In this document: one piece after another, positions 1 to 8,611 of the stretch
How the letters are laid out: each line of letters begins with the position of its first letter
How positions within the stretch are numbered: the first letter of the stretch is position 1
Source: Nordella sp. HKS 07
Lineage (GTDB): Bacteria; Pseudomonadota; Alphaproteobacteria; Rhizobiales; Aestuariivirgaceae
Assembly: GCF_011046735.1 (NCBI RefSeq)
Contig: NZ_CP049258.1
Span: 496,001 to 560,000 of the forward strand
DNA: 64,000 nt
Direction: 5' to 3'
Made by a program: the position numbers and the translations under genes
The notes under the pieces: generated by a model
The model's input: the letters and a program-made list of their open reading frames with translations, nothing else
Told to the model about the DNA's origin: nothing
The model's database searches: none

Positions 1-342
1 GCCGGTGCGGGAATTCACATAGACGATGAAGCCCCGTCCGTTGCGCGTGGCGCGGAAGGAGTAAGTCTGGCCGCTGCAATCACGCGCCTTGACATTACGG
101 TAGCCTCTGTCGCGCACGAGATCGCGCGCCCGGCTGCAGCTCATCCTGTAAGGATAGCGTCCCGGCCTGTACCAGCCATAACCCCGGCGGTACCGGTAGT
201 CAGGCCCGACCTGATAGCCATAATAGGGAACACCCATATAGATATTGACGCTCGTCTTGGCTTCGGCGCTGCTGGCACCGCCAAGCCCGAAGCCCAGGGC
301 TATCGGGGCCGCCACGGCCAGAGTCATCAAAAGCTTCTTCAT
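1..342 (-). CDS. Small secreted protein, C-terminus cut by window edge
   Basis: The reading frame is open from an ATG at 342 to the left edge (114 codons, no stop). It begins with Lys-Lys and a hydrophobic stretch ending in Ala-Ser-Ser-Ala-Glu-Ala, a typical Sec signal peptide of about 27 residues. The mature part starts with a Tyr/Gly/Arg-rich segment (YYGYQVGPDYRYRRGYGWYR), followed by a more ordinary region with two cysteines (SCSRARD and ARDCSG). That order, a Gly-Tyr-rich head and a small globular tail with two Cys, is common in short exported proteins of Hyphomicrobiales with no assigned role. The function is unknown. The export signal is clear, while the family assignment is only a resemblance. 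Confidence 0.7.
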   Translation of the reverse strand, partial: MKKLLMTLAVAAPIALGFGLGGASSAEAKTSVNIYMGVPYYGYQVGPDYRYRRGYGWYRPGRYPYRMSCSRARDLVRDRGYRNVKARDCSGQTYSFRATRNGRGFIVYVNSRTG

Positions 343-444
343 TTAGTTCTCCGCAGTACGGCGCCGTTCTTCGCGAAAGGCGCGCTCAGCCATTCTCGCA
401 ATCCAAGGACGGCTTAATGCCCGGATTTCCGTCGCAGTGCCACC

Positions 445-666
445 TTACCGATGCTTTAAATTTGCTGACGTAGGGAGACCCGCATGTTCCGCTGCGGGCT
501 TGGCGGCATCATCATCGCGATTGCGCCGGTCGCAACGGTCGGCTTCCGCCTCCCAGCGGCGCGCCATGCCGAGAAAGCTGTGCCGCAGTTCTGACGAGTC
601 GACATTGTCGGCGAAGGCTCGTGCTGAAGCGGCGGCGGCGCGGAGATCTGTTGCCATCTGGTTCAT
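445..666 (-). CDS. Small hypothetical protein (about 73 aa)
   Basis: This is a 73-residue frame on the minus strand, predicted to be mostly helical. It has an Ala-rich start, an ELRHSFLGMARRWEAEADRC segment and a charged tail. Short proteins of this build (a helix, then a 'fall/eject' style Ala-Arg-Trp-Glu-Ala-Glu-Ala motif) are frequent orphan genes in rhizobia. No strong Shine-Dalgarno sequence precedes the ATG at 666, and a second ATG at 657 is possible. It sits alone between the truncated secreted gene and the acyl-CoA synthetase. An overlapping frame on the other strand is less plausible because it is Ser/Arg-rich and of low complexity. Confidence 0.45.
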   Translation of the reverse strand: MNQMATDLRAAAASARAFADNVDSSELRHSFLGMARRWEAEADRCDRRNRDDDAAKPAAEHAGLPTSANLKHR

Positions 667-801
667 GTAAGGACAAGGCAGACCGGCGCGAAACGTTCCC
701 GCAATTCTGGGTTGCGGTTACTAAAATCTTACCCATGCGACGATCGCGCATTAGGATGACCTGCGCTGAGATCTGCCGATCACTGACAAGAGGGTGACGA
801 G

Positions 802-2400
802 GTGACCAATATCTACGAGCAAGGGCTTGCGCCCAACGCCGCGAACTACACGCCCTTGTCGCCCGTCTCCTTTCTCAAGCGCTCGGCGCTCGTTTTTCCC
901 GACAAGGTCGCGGTGATCGACGAAGCGCGGACTTACACCTATCGCGAGCTCGAAGAACGCGCGCGCCGTCTCGCCTCCGCCTTGCGCCAGCGCGGCATCG
1001 GAACAGGTTCCACCGTCGCCATCATGGCTGCGAACAGCGCGGCGATGATCGAGGCGCATTTCGCGGTTCCCCTAGCGGGCGCGGTTCTCAACTGCCTCAA
1101 CATCAGGCTCGACTCGGCGACCATCGCCGTCTGTCTCAGGCATGGCGAGGCGAAGCTCGTCATCGTCGATCCGCAGTTCCTCGGCGTGATCGAGACCGCC
1201 CTCGCGCAAACCGGCCGCTCGATCGCCGTCGTGGTCATCGGCGATGCCTATGAGGAACTCCTCGCGGGAGGTGATCCCGCCGACGAGTTCCCGCCGCTCG
1301 ACAATGAATGGGCGCCGATCAGCCTTGGCTATACGTCGGGAACCACCGGGGATCCTAAAGGTGTCGTCTGCCATCATCGCGGCGCCTATCTCAACGCGCT
1401 CGGCAATGCGCTCGAGGCCCGCCTCGAGTCCACAAGCGTCTATCTGTGGACCCTGCCGATGTTTCATTGCAATGGCTGGTGCTACATCTGGGCCGTCACC
1501 GCGGTCGGTGGCACGCATGTGTGCCTGCGCCAGGTCGAGACCGGCATCGTCTTCGCCAAGATCAAGGAGCACGGCGTGACGCATTTCTGCGGCGCGCCGG
1601 TGGTGCTCAACATGTTGGCGCGCGCCGAGCGGCCGAAGGACTGGCGACTAGATCGTCCGGTCGACGTGCTGACCGGCGGTGCGGCACCTCCGAGCGCCAT
1701 CATCGCCGCGATGGAGGAGGCCGGCTTCCGCGTGAAGCATCTTTATGGCCTGACCGAAAGCTTCGGGCCGGCGCTGGTCTGCGCCTGGCACGATGAATGG
1801 ACGGACCTGCCGCTCGCCGATCGCGCGCGGCTCACCGCCCGGCAAGGCGTGACCTTCCCGACACTCGAAGCGGTGCGGGTCGCCGACCCCGTGACCGATG
1901 CGGAATGTCCGGCCGACGGCAGCACGATGGGTGAGATCTATCTGCGCGGCAACACCATCATGATGGGCTATCTCAAGAACCCTGAAGCCAGCGCCAAGGC
2001 CTTTGCCGGCGGGTGGTTCCATACCGGCGATCTGGGCGTGCGCCATCCCGACGGCTATGTCGAGGTCAAGGACCGCTCGAAGGACATCATCATATCGGGC
2101 GGCGAGAACATCTCCTCGCTCGAGATCGAGGAGGTTCTCTATCGCCATCCCGCCATTCTCGAGGCGGCCGTGGTCGCCGCCCCCGACGCGACCTGGGGCG
2201 AGCATCCCTGCGCCTTCATCGACCTCAAGAAAGGCGCCGAACTCAGCGCCGACGCGGTGATCCGGTACTGCCGCGCCAACATGGCGCGTTTCAAGGCGCC
2301 GCGCAGTGTCGTTTTCGGCCCGTTGCCGAAGACCTCGACTGGCAAGATCCAGAAATACGAGCTGCGCCGGCGCGCCGCCGAGCTTCAGAGCGGGGCCTGA
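802..2400 (+). CDS. AMP-dependent acyl-CoA synthetase / ligase
   Basis: This 532-residue adenylate-forming enzyme would activate a carboxylic acid to an acyl-AMP and then an acyl-CoA thioester in the cytoplasm. It has the phosphate-binding loop YTSGTTGDPKGV near residue 175, the A5 motif YGLTES, the HTGDLG motif, the hinge KDRSKDIIISGGENIS and the C-terminal catalytic lysine in STGKIQKYELR. Length and motif order fit the fatty-acid / methylmercaptopropionate-CoA ligase branch (FadD- or DmdB-like), but the substrate cannot be read from the sequence. The start is a GTG, about 9 bases after GAGGGTGACGAG. It appears monocistronic, and a repeat follows its stop. Confidence 0.88.
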   Translation: MTNIYEQGLAPNAANYTPLSPVSFLKRSALVFPDKVAVIDEARTYTYRELEERARRLASALRQRGIGTGSTVAIMAANSAAMIEAHFAVPLAGAVLNCLNIRLDSATIAVCLRHGEAKLVIVDPQFLGVIETALAQTGRSIAVVVIGDAYEELLAGGDPADEFPPLDNEWAPISLGYTSGTTGDPKGVVCHHRGAYLNALGNALEARLESTSVYLWTLPMFHCNGWCYIWAVTAVGGTHVCLRQVETGIVFAKIKEHGVTHFCGAPVVLNMLARAERPKDWRLDRPVDVLTGGAAPPSAIIAAMEEAGFRVKHLYGLTESFGPALVCAWHDEWTDLPLADRARLTARQGVTFPTLEAVRVADPVTDAECPADGSTMGEIYLRGNTIMMGYLKNPEASAKAFAGGWFHTGDLGVRHPDGYVEVKDRSKDIIISGGENISSLEIEEVLYRHPAILEAAVVAAPDATWGEHPCAFIDLKKGAELSADAVIRYCRANMARFKAPRSVVFGPLPKTSTGKIQKYELRRRAAELQSGA

Positions 2401-2447
2401 TCGCCAGGCCAGTACGATTGCCTCCCTACAGCGATCATGCTCCCATA

Positions 2448-2534
2448 CGCACTTCTCGGGCCGATGCTGTAGCTGTTAGAATTGATCGCCTTTATGAGTT
2501 TGGATCGACTCGATCCAAACTCATCGTGATTTAG
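2448..2534. repeat. Dispersed palindromic element, copy A1 (short form)
   Basis: The core is a perfect palindrome with 15-base arms: ATGAGTTTGGATCGA at 2494-2508, a single centre base C at 2509, and the matching arm at 2510-2524. The right flank reads CGTGATTTAG, as in the other copies. The left flank (about 2448-2474, ending CCGATGCTGTAG) resembles the end of a second repeat family (copies near 39.2, 47.0 and 52.5 kb), so this copy looks mosaic. It lies between the acyl-CoA synthetase stop and the methyltransferase start. Related copies are at 26.8, 41.8 and 61.6 kb. Confidence 0.85.
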
Positions 2535-2592
2535 GCTCGGAACTCGTGGCAAAGAAGCCAGGAGCTGCCAGCGGAGGAAACGGAACGGTCGC

Positions 2593-3375
2593 ATGCGTAC
2601 GGACGAACTCTGGGACAGCGAGACAGCCAAAGCTTACGACACTCCTGGCACTGGAATGTTTTCGCCAGAACTGCTGGGACCTACGGTCGATCGGCTCGCC
2701 GAACTGGCTGGCGAGGGGCGCGCTCTCGAATTTGCGATTGGGACTGGGCGTGTCGCCATTCCGCTGAGTGAGAGAGGCATTTCTGTCACGGGAATAGAAA
2801 TGTCGACGGCGATGATCGATCAGTTGCGCACCAAGGCCGGCGAATCAGATATCTCGGTCGTTGTGGGCGACATGGCGACGACGTCCGCATCAGGGCGCTA
2901 TGCGCTGGTCTATCTTGTCTACAACACCATATCGAATCTTCTGACGCAGGAGGAGCAAGTGGAGTGTTTTCGAAACGCTGCGCGGCATCTCGATCCCGGT
3001 GGAAGATTCGTGATCGAGCTTTGGGTTCCCGAGCTGCGCAAGTTGCCGCCCACCCAGGAAGCCGTCGTCTGGCAGTTGGAACCCGGTCACATCGGCTTGG
3101 ACACATATGACGTAGTGCGTCAGCTCGTCATGTCGCACCATATCAGATATGGCGACGATCGGAAGGCAACCTTGGTGCGCTCTTCCCATCGCTATATCTG
3201 GCCAGCAGAACTGGACCTTATGGCTCAACTGGCCGGTTTCGAGCTCGAGACCAGGTCCGCAGATTGGAGCGGGGCGCCATTCACCGCCGAGTCACGTTCG
3301 CACGTCTCCGTATACAGGCTACTTGATCGCCAGAGCATCAGGCCGGCAGGTGCGAAGCAATGCGCAAATCCCTAG
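2593..3375 (+). CDS. Class I SAM-dependent methyltransferase
   Basis: This 260-residue Rossmann-fold methyltransferase has motif I in ALEFAIGTGRVAIPL near residue 44, the acidic post-I residue in VTGIEMS, motif II around GDMATT, and the LDPGGRFVIEL segment typical of the fourth strand. It transfers a methyl group from S-adenosylmethionine, and the acceptor is unknown. GGAGG precedes the ATG by about 15 bases, so the ribosome site is not ideally placed. The stop at 3373-3375 is directly followed by the GTG of the exporter gene, so the two are probably cotranscribed. Third codon positions look less GC-biased than in the neighbours, which could mean recent acquisition. That is an impression, not a measurement. 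Confidence 0.82.
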   Translation: MRTDELWDSETAKAYDTPGTGMFSPELLGPTVDRLAELAGEGRALEFAIGTGRVAIPLSERGISVTGIEMSTAMIDQLRTKAGESDISVVVGDMATTSASGRYALVYLVYNTISNLLTQEEQVECFRNAARHLDPGGRFVIELWVPELRKLPPTQEAVVWQLEPGHIGLDTYDVVRQLVMSHHIRYGDDRKATLVRSSHRYIWPAELDLMAQLAGFELETRSADWSGAPFTAESRSHVSVYRLLDRQSIRPAGAKQCANP

Positions 3376-3376
3376 A

Positions 3377-4243
3377 GTGACGCCAGCCTCCGACAACGCG
3401 TCCTGGCTCAGGGCCGTCGCACTGATGGTCGCCGCGGCGGGGATCTTCGCCATGCTCGACGGCCTGAGCAAAATCCTCGCCACCGAGCAGTCGGTCGGCC
3501 AGATCGTCTGGGCCCGCTACACCTTCGCCATTCCCGTGCTGCTGTGGGCCAGTCCCAGCGCCGAATGGCGCGCCCTGTTTCGCACCAGACAGCGGCGCAC
3601 CCAGATCATTCGCGGACTCATCCCGCTCTGCATCAGCATCATGATGGTGCTGGCGGTGCGCTATCTGCCGCTCGCCGAGGCCACCGTCATCCTCTATCTG
3701 GGACCGCTCCTCGTGGTCGCCTTGGCGCCGGCACTGCTGAGCGAGACGGTGAGGCTGTCGGCCTGGATCGGTGTCGGCATCGGATTCCTCGCGGTGCTGA
3801 TCGTCGCGCGGCCCGGCCTGAGTGAGCTCAGCCTCTATGCGCTCTTCCCGCTCGCCGCCGCCGTCCTCTATTCCTTCTTCCAGATCTTCACCCGCAAGCT
3901 GGGTGCGGCGGGCGAGTTGCCGGAAACGACGCTGGCCTGGACGCTCGCCATCGGCACCATCGTCGCCACGCCCATGGCGGTCGCGGCCTGGGAGCCGCTT
4001 TCCGGCTTGAACTGGCTCATCATGATCGCCCTCGGCTTCACTTTCGGCCTGGCACAGATCTTCACCATCCGCGCCTTCGCCCTCGCCCCGGCCAACCGCC
4101 TGGCGCCCTTCAGCTACGCCCAGATCATCGGCGCCGTCCTGTTCGGCATCGTGGTCTTCGGCGCCGTGCCCGATATCTGGACTGTTCTCGGCATCGGTAT
4201 GATCATCGGGGCCGGTATTTATGTGATGCGGAGCCGCGCATGA
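3377..4243 (+). CDS. EamA / DMT-superfamily transporter
   Basis: This is a hydrophobic protein of about 288 residues with some ten membrane helices arranged as two EamA repeats, the usual plan for drug/metabolite transporters that export amino acids or metabolites through the inner membrane. The chosen GTG at 3377 starts MTPASDNASW one base after the methyltransferase stop. An ATG at 3425 (MVAAAGIF) would cut into the first helix. The second repeat begins around ALFPLAAAVLYSFFQIFTRK. It ends in an ATGA overlap with the isochorismatase-type gene, so the three genes form a tight unit. The substrate is unknown. Confidence 0.85.
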   Translation: MTPASDNASWLRAVALMVAAAGIFAMLDGLSKILATEQSVGQIVWARYTFAIPVLLWASPSAEWRALFRTRQRRTQIIRGLIPLCISIMMVLAVRYLPLAEATVILYLGPLLVVALAPALLSETVRLSAWIGVGIGFLAVLIVARPGLSELSLYALFPLAAAVLYSFFQIFTRKLGAAGELPETTLAWTLAIGTIVATPMAVAAWEPLSGLNWLIMIALGFTFGLAQIFTIRAFALAPANRLAPFSYAQIIGAVLFGIVVFGAVPDIWTVLGIGMIIGAGIYVMRSRA

Positions 4244-4920
4244 GACAGAATCTGACGCTTCCCGAGCGGACCGCGCTCCTGCTGATCGACCTGCAGGAGG
4301 AGCAAAGACACGATCCTTTGTACAAGGCCTTCGGCATCGAGACGGTGCTTGCCAATGCCGGACGGCTGCTCGCCACGGCGCGGTCTGTGCCGCGTCTGAT
4401 AATCCACGCCGCCTATCGCCGCGATTATGCGCGGCGCGCGCTCCGTCCATTCGAGCCGGTGAGCGCCGACGGCGGCGCAACATTCAGCGACGCGGCGAAC
4501 CCCCTGACCCGGATCTGCCCGGAAGTGGCGCCTCTCCCAAGCGAGACCGTCATCTACAAGAACGACGCGAGCGCCTTCTGCGAGGGAGATCTGGCGCCCC
4601 TCCTGGCCGCGGCGCGTATCGAATGGCTCGTGATATCGGGCGTATGGACGGAAGCCTGCGTCGCGGCGACGGTCCGCGACGCCATGGCGCTCGGCCTGCG
4701 CGTCCTCCTGGTGAAGGACGCCTGCGGCAGCGGCACGCAGGCGATGCATGAGACGGCGATGCTCAACCTCGCCAACCGGCTCTATGGCGGCGCCGTCGCC
4801 GACACGGAACGGGCTGTCGCTCTGCTCCGGGGCGAGACACAGCCCGTCTGGATCACCGAGCGGCCGGTGCCGATCTTCTTCGACTATGCGAGCGCACCGG
4901 GCTATTACGCCGAGCTCTGA
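4240..4920 (+). CDS. Isochorismatase-family cysteine hydrolase
   Basis: This 226-residue alpha/beta hydrolase is of the isochorismatase/nicotinamidase type. The expected triad is visible: Asp17 in LLLIDLQ, Lys107 in VIYKNDASAF and Cys140 in TEACVAATVRDA. The last also carries the family's Ala-Thr-x-Arg-Asp-Ala helix. Such enzymes hydrolyse amides or vinyl ethers, and the substrate here is not deducible. The start overlaps the exporter stop as ATGA, implying translational coupling. It converges with the Crp/Fnr regulator, and the two 3' ends overlap by 16 bases. Confidence 0.87.
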   Translation: MRQNLTLPERTALLLIDLQEEQRHDPLYKAFGIETVLANAGRLLATARSVPRLIIHAAYRRDYARRALRPFEPVSADGGATFSDAANPLTRICPEVAPLPSETVIYKNDASAFCEGDLAPLLAAARIEWLVISGVWTEACVAATVRDAMALGLRVLLVKDACGSGTQAMHETAMLNLANRLYGGAVADTERAVALLRGETQPVWITERPVPIFFDYASAPGYYAEL

Positions 4921-5633
4921 TCGCCTTGTGCGCCGTGCGAATCCGCCCCGTCCATAAGGCGATCCGGAAGCGCAACGCTCACGAGTCGGGTGCGATCGGT
5001 GATATGGATTCGAGTTCCGTCGGTCCTTGCGCCGACATATTGCAGCGCTCTCAAGGTGCGTGAAAGATTCTCGGGCGTCATCCCGAGATAGAGAGCGAGA
5101 TGACGCTTTTCCACCGGCAAGTCCACCTCATCGGCGCCGCCGGCGAGCTGTGACTGGTAGAGTATGTAGGCCGCGAGACGCTCGCGCGCGCTGCGCAATT
5201 TCATGTTCTTCGACTGTCGCACGAATGAGCGATACCCTTTCGCCAGTTCCCGCATCGCCGCCATCGCGAAGTCCGCATCGCGACGCAGCATGACACGGAC
5301 GTCCGCCGCGGGGATCATGACGACTTGCGACGGCGCCAATGTCGAGGCCGACATCAGATAGGGAGCTTCGCACACGCAGGCAGCCAGAATGAAGGTCGAA
5401 ACCGGCTGCACGAGCCCCATGACGGAGGCGCGACCATTCCAGTCAGCCTGCAATTCAACGGATCCCTCGACGAGAATATGCAGAAACTCCGCATAATCCC
5501 CCTGGCTGATCAGTTGCTGCCCCGGCGGAACGGTCTGCCAGGTAGAGATCTGCATCAGGCTGTCGAAGGTCTGCGTCATCATCTCGCTGAACAGCGGGAG
5601 ACGTCTGAGCTCTCGCATCGAATGGTCGTACAT
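4905..5633 (-). CDS. narR: Crp/Fnr-family regulator, NarR-like, lacking Fe-S cysteines
   Basis: This 242-residue regulator has an N-terminal cyclic-nucleotide-type beta barrel (about residues 15-120), a dimerisation helix and a C-terminal helix-turn-helix. The recognition helix PENLSR (Glu188, Ser191, Arg192) keeps the E-x-x-S-R pattern with which FNR reads TTGAT-N4-ATCAA. The cysteine set that binds the FNR [4Fe-4S] cluster is absent, and the only cysteines are Cys86 and Cys88. Paracoccus NarR, which controls narKGHJI in response to nitrate or nitrite, likewise lacks the cluster. The ATG at 5633 follows AAGGAAT by 6 bases. A longer upstream frame would run through the FNR box. It is divergent from narK. 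Confidence 0.72.
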   Translation of the reverse strand: MYDHSMRELRRLPLFSEMMTQTFDSLMQISTWQTVPPGQQLISQGDYAEFLHILVEGSVELQADWNGRASVMGLVQPVSTFILAACVCEAPYLMSASTLAPSQVVMIPAADVRVMLRRDADFAMAAMRELAKGYRSFVRQSKNMKLRSARERLAAYILYQSQLAGGADEVDLPVEKRHLALYLGMTPENLSRTLRALQYVGARTDGTRIHITDRTRLVSVALPDRLMDGADSHGAQGDQSSA

Positions 5634-5651
5634 CTGATATTCCTTGGTCAC

Positions 5652-5665
5652 TTGATAAATATCAA
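5652..5665. promoter_or_regulatory. Perfect FNR-type box in front of the regulator
   Basis: TTGATAAATATCAA is an exact match to the FNR/DNR consensus TTGAT-N4-ATCAA. It ends 19 bases upstream of the regulator ATG (minus strand) and lies about 220 bases from the narK start. This close to the start codon it could autoregulate the regulator, or act as an upstream site for narK. Confidence 0.8.
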
Positions 5666-5784
5666 TCGATGATCCGCGCCAGATCAATCGAGAGACGTGC
5701 CCGGCCAATGCAAACATGAATGAGTGGAACGCCTTGCGAGCGATGCCGAGATGGCGAAGCTTATCACAGGGAAGCTCATCCTCC

Positions 5785-5798
5785 TTGATCTGGATCAA
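5785..5798. promoter_or_regulatory. Perfect FNR-type box in front of narK
   Basis: TTGATCTGGATCAA matches TTGAT-N4-ATCAA exactly. Its centre is at 5791.5. If it acts at the usual -41.5 activating position, transcription of narK would start near 5833, leaving a leader of about 45 bases before the ATG at 5878. The match is seen in the sequence. The start point is inferred. Confidence 0.85.
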
Positions 5799-5877
5799 TG
5801 CCCGGAATCGCGAGGCGGCGTAGGGGTGTCACGGCGGCGACTTGGCGCCGACAACGAACAACTGCCGGAGCAGAACC

Positions 5878-8595
5878 ATGGCAGAGACGACGACACCCAA
5901 TTCTGCCGACCAGCAGAAAGCGCTCTGGCTGAGCACGGTCGCCTTCACACTATGCTTCGCCGTCTGGACCATCTTCTCGATCATCGGTCTCTCGATCCGG
6001 AGCGAACTTCGACTTTCCGAGTTCGAATACGGGGTGCTGATCGCGGCACCCGTTCTGACCGGCTCGCTGACCCGCCTCATTCTCGGCGTGTGGACCGAAA
6101 GATTCGGCGGTCGCCTCGTCTTCTCGGCGCAGATGATCCTGACCGGGCTGGCGACATTCGCCCTCACCTGGGCGGACAGCTACATCACCTTTCTCGTAGC
6201 CGCCTTGGGCGTCGGACTCGCCGGCGGCTCCTTCATCATCGGCGTGGCCTATGTCTCCAAATGGTATCCGAAGGAAAGACAGGGCACGGCGCTCGGTGTC
6301 TTCGGCATGGGCAATGTCGGCGCCGCTGTCACGAAGTTCCTCGCTCCCTTCGTGCTGGTCGCCTGGGGCTGGCAGGGGGTGGCCGAGATCTGGGCGGCGG
6401 TCATCGCCCTGATGGGCGTACTGTACTACTTCCTCGCCAAGGATGATCCGGACCTCACCGCTCGCCGCGCCCGCGGGGTAGCGGCACCGAGCCTGGCTGA
6501 GCAGTTCGCCCCGTTGAAGAACCTGCAGGTATGGCGCTTCTCCCTCTATTACTTCTTCGTTTTCGGCGGCTTCGTGGCGCTGGCGCTCTGGCTGCCGCAC
6601 TATCTCGTGCAGGTATATGGAGTCGACGTGCGCATAGCGGGCATGGCTGCCGCCGTCTTCAGCCTTTCAGCGAGCGTCTTCCGCGCCTACGGCGGCGTGC
6701 TTTCGGACCGCTTTGGCGCGCGGACGGTCATGTATTGGACCTTCGGCTTCTCGCTCGTCTTTCTCCTCATGCTGTCCTACCCTCCGACGGACTACGTGAT
6801 CCGCGGGAAGGACGGCCCGATCGCCTTCTCGACCGAGATGGATCTCTGGCCCTTCGTCGCCACACTCTTCGGGCTCGGCTTCTTCATGAGCCTCGGCAAG
6901 GCGGCGGTCTTCAAACACATCCCCGTATACTACCCCAAGCATGTCGGCGCGGTCGGCGGCCTCGTCGGCATGATCGGAGGTCTCGGCGGCTTCATCCTGC
7001 CGATCATCTTCGGTGCGCTGCTGGATGTGACCGGGGTATGGACATCATCCTTCGCGCTGCTGTTTCTGATCGTGCTGGTCTCCTTGGGCTGGATGCATCT
7101 GTCGATCCGCATCATGGAGCGGCAGGCGCATGGCGCCGAGCTCGACCGCCTGCCGGGCTTCCCGGAGCTGAAGGACGTGCACGATCCCGACCGGACGGTG
7201 ATGCCGCACCTGATCGAGGACTGGCGGCCGGAGGACGCGCGGTTCTGGGCCGATAAGGGCCGACGCATCGCACGCCGTAACCTGTGGATCTCGGTCCCAG
7301 CGCTGCTACTGGCCTTCGCGGTGTGGATGGTGTGGTCCGTCGTCGTGGCGCGGTTGCCCTCCATCGGCTTCGCCTTCACGCAGGACCAGCTTTTCTGGCT
7401 GGCGGCGCTGCCGGCGCTGTCGGGCGCGACACTGCGCATCTTCTACAGCTTCATGGTGCCGATCTTCGGCGGCCGTCTATGGACGACGCTTTCGACCGCC
7501 TCGCTGCTGATCCCGGCGGTCGGTATCGGCTATGCGGTGCAGGATGCCGGCACGCCCTACCTGATCTTCGTCGTCCTGGCGCTGCTATGCGGGCTCGGCG
7601 GCGGCAACTTCGCCTCCTCCATGGCCAATATCAGCTTCTTCTTCCCGCGCGCCGAGAAGGGCAACGCCATGGCGCTGAATGCAGGACTGGGCAATCTCGG
7701 CGTTTCGGTCATGCAGTTCCTGGTGCCGCTCGTCATCACGGCGGGCGTCTTCGGCGCGCTGGGTGGCGCCCCGCAGGCACTTTCGGATGGTGGCAGGATC
7801 TGGATGCAGAATGCCGGCTTCATCTGGGTGCCCTTCATCCTCGCCTCCACCGTGGCCGCGTGGCTCGGCATGAATGACATAGCCGATGCCCGGGCGAGCT
7901 TCCGGGAACAGGCGGTGATCTTCACCCGCACGCACAACTGGGTGATGTGCCTGCTTTATGTTGGCACCTTCGGCAGCTTCATCGGCTACTCGGCCGGCTT
8001 TCCCCTGCTGTCGCGGCTGGCCTTTCCCGACATCAACGCGCTGCAATATGTCTTCCTCGGCCCACTGGTTGGTGCGCTGAGCCGCGCCGGCACGGGCTGG
8101 CTGTCGGACAGGATTGGCGGCGGGCGAGTCACTTTCTGGGTATTTGTCGGGATGATTGCATCGGTATTGGGAGTGATCTGGTTTCTCCAGCTCGGATCCT
8201 TCATCGGCTTCTTCGCCTGCTTCATGGCGCTGTTCTTCTTCACCGGCGTGGGCAACGCCTCGACATTCCAGATGATTCCCGTGATCATGCGCAAGGAGAT
8301 CGCGCGGTTTGCGCCTCGCCAGGATCCGGTCGACCTGCAACGGCAATCGGAGCGCGAAGCGGCCGCTATCATCGCTTTCACCAGCGCGATTGGCGGCTAT
8401 GGCGGCTTCTTCATTCCGAAAGCCTACGGCACGTCGATCGGTTTGACCGGATCGCCGCTCGCCGCGCTCTGGGCATTCTGCGCCTTCTACGTCCTCTGCC
8501 TGGCCGTCACCTGGGTTGTTTACACGCGTCGCGGCGGACTTCTCCATGACATCGAACGCGGACGGGAGCGGCTTGTCGCTGTACCCGCCGAATGA
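5878..8595 (+). CDS. narK: Fused nitrate/nitrite transporter NarK (NarK1-NarK2)
   Basis: This 905-residue inner-membrane protein is built from two complete major-facilitator units of about 12 helices each, joined by a soluble linker near residues 415-460 (RIMERQAHGAELD onwards). Both halves carry the nitrate-porter Gly-rich signature region (GGLGGFILPIIFG in the first half; SAIGGYGGFFIPKAYG in the second). Fused NarK1-NarK2 proteins are known in Paracoccus and other denitrifying alphaproteobacteria. The first half is thought to be a proton/nitrate symporter and the second a nitrate/nitrite antiporter. The ATG at 5878 has GGAG seven bases upstream and is preferred over an ATG at 5842. It is the first gene of the nar operon. 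Confidence 0.93.
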   Translation: MAETTTPNSADQQKALWLSTVAFTLCFAVWTIFSIIGLSIRSELRLSEFEYGVLIAAPVLTGSLTRLILGVWTERFGGRLVFSAQMILTGLATFALTWADSYITFLVAALGVGLAGGSFIIGVAYVSKWYPKERQGTALGVFGMGNVGAAVTKFLAPFVLVAWGWQGVAEIWAAVIALMGVLYYFLAKDDPDLTARRARGVAAPSLAEQFAPLKNLQVWRFSLYYFFVFGGFVALALWLPHYLVQVYGVDVRIAGMAAAVFSLSASVFRAYGGVLSDRFGARTVMYWTFGFSLVFLLMLSYPPTDYVIRGKDGPIAFSTEMDLWPFVATLFGLGFFMSLGKAAVFKHIPVYYPKHVGAVGGLVGMIGGLGGFILPIIFGALLDVTGVWTSSFALLFLIVLVSLGWMHLSIRIMERQAHGAELDRLPGFPELKDVHDPDRTVMPHLIEDWRPEDARFWADKGRRIARRNLWISVPALLLAFAVWMVWSVVVARLPSIGFAFTQDQLFWLAALPALSGATLRIFYSFMVPIFGGRLWTTLSTASLLIPAVGIGYAVQDAGTPYLIFVVLALLCGLGGGNFASSMANISFFFPRAEKGNAMALNAGLGNLGVSVMQFLVPLVITAGVFGALGGAPQALSDGGRIWMQNAGFIWVPFILASTVAAWLGMNDIADARASFREQAVIFTRTHNWVMCLLYVGTFGSFIGYSAGFPLLSRLAFPDINALQYVFLGPLVGALSRAGTGWLSDRIGGGRVTFWVFVGMIASVLGVIWFLQLGSFIGFFACFMALFFFTGVGNASTFQMIPVIMRKEIARFAPRQDPVDLQRQSEREAAAIIAFTSAIGGYGGFFIPKAYGTSIGLTGSPLAALWAFCAFYVLCLAVTWVVYTRRGGLLHDIERGRERLVAVPAE

Positions 8596-8611
8596 ATTTT
8601 AGGAAAGAGAT

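Noticed and set aside
437-670. Plus-strand frame opposite the small hypothetical gene
   Set aside because: Ser/Arg/Ala-rich low-complexity translation, no ribosome site; it is the shadow of the minus-strand frame.
2593-3375. Genomic island boundary at the methyltransferase
   Set aside because: Codon use looks slightly different, but there is no integrase, tRNA or direct repeat to support an island.
3338-4483. Long minus-strand frame (over 380 codons) opposite the EamA exporter
   Set aside because: Its translation is dominated by Arg, Asp, His and Gly without any motif, typical of the complement of a GC-rich membrane-protein gene.
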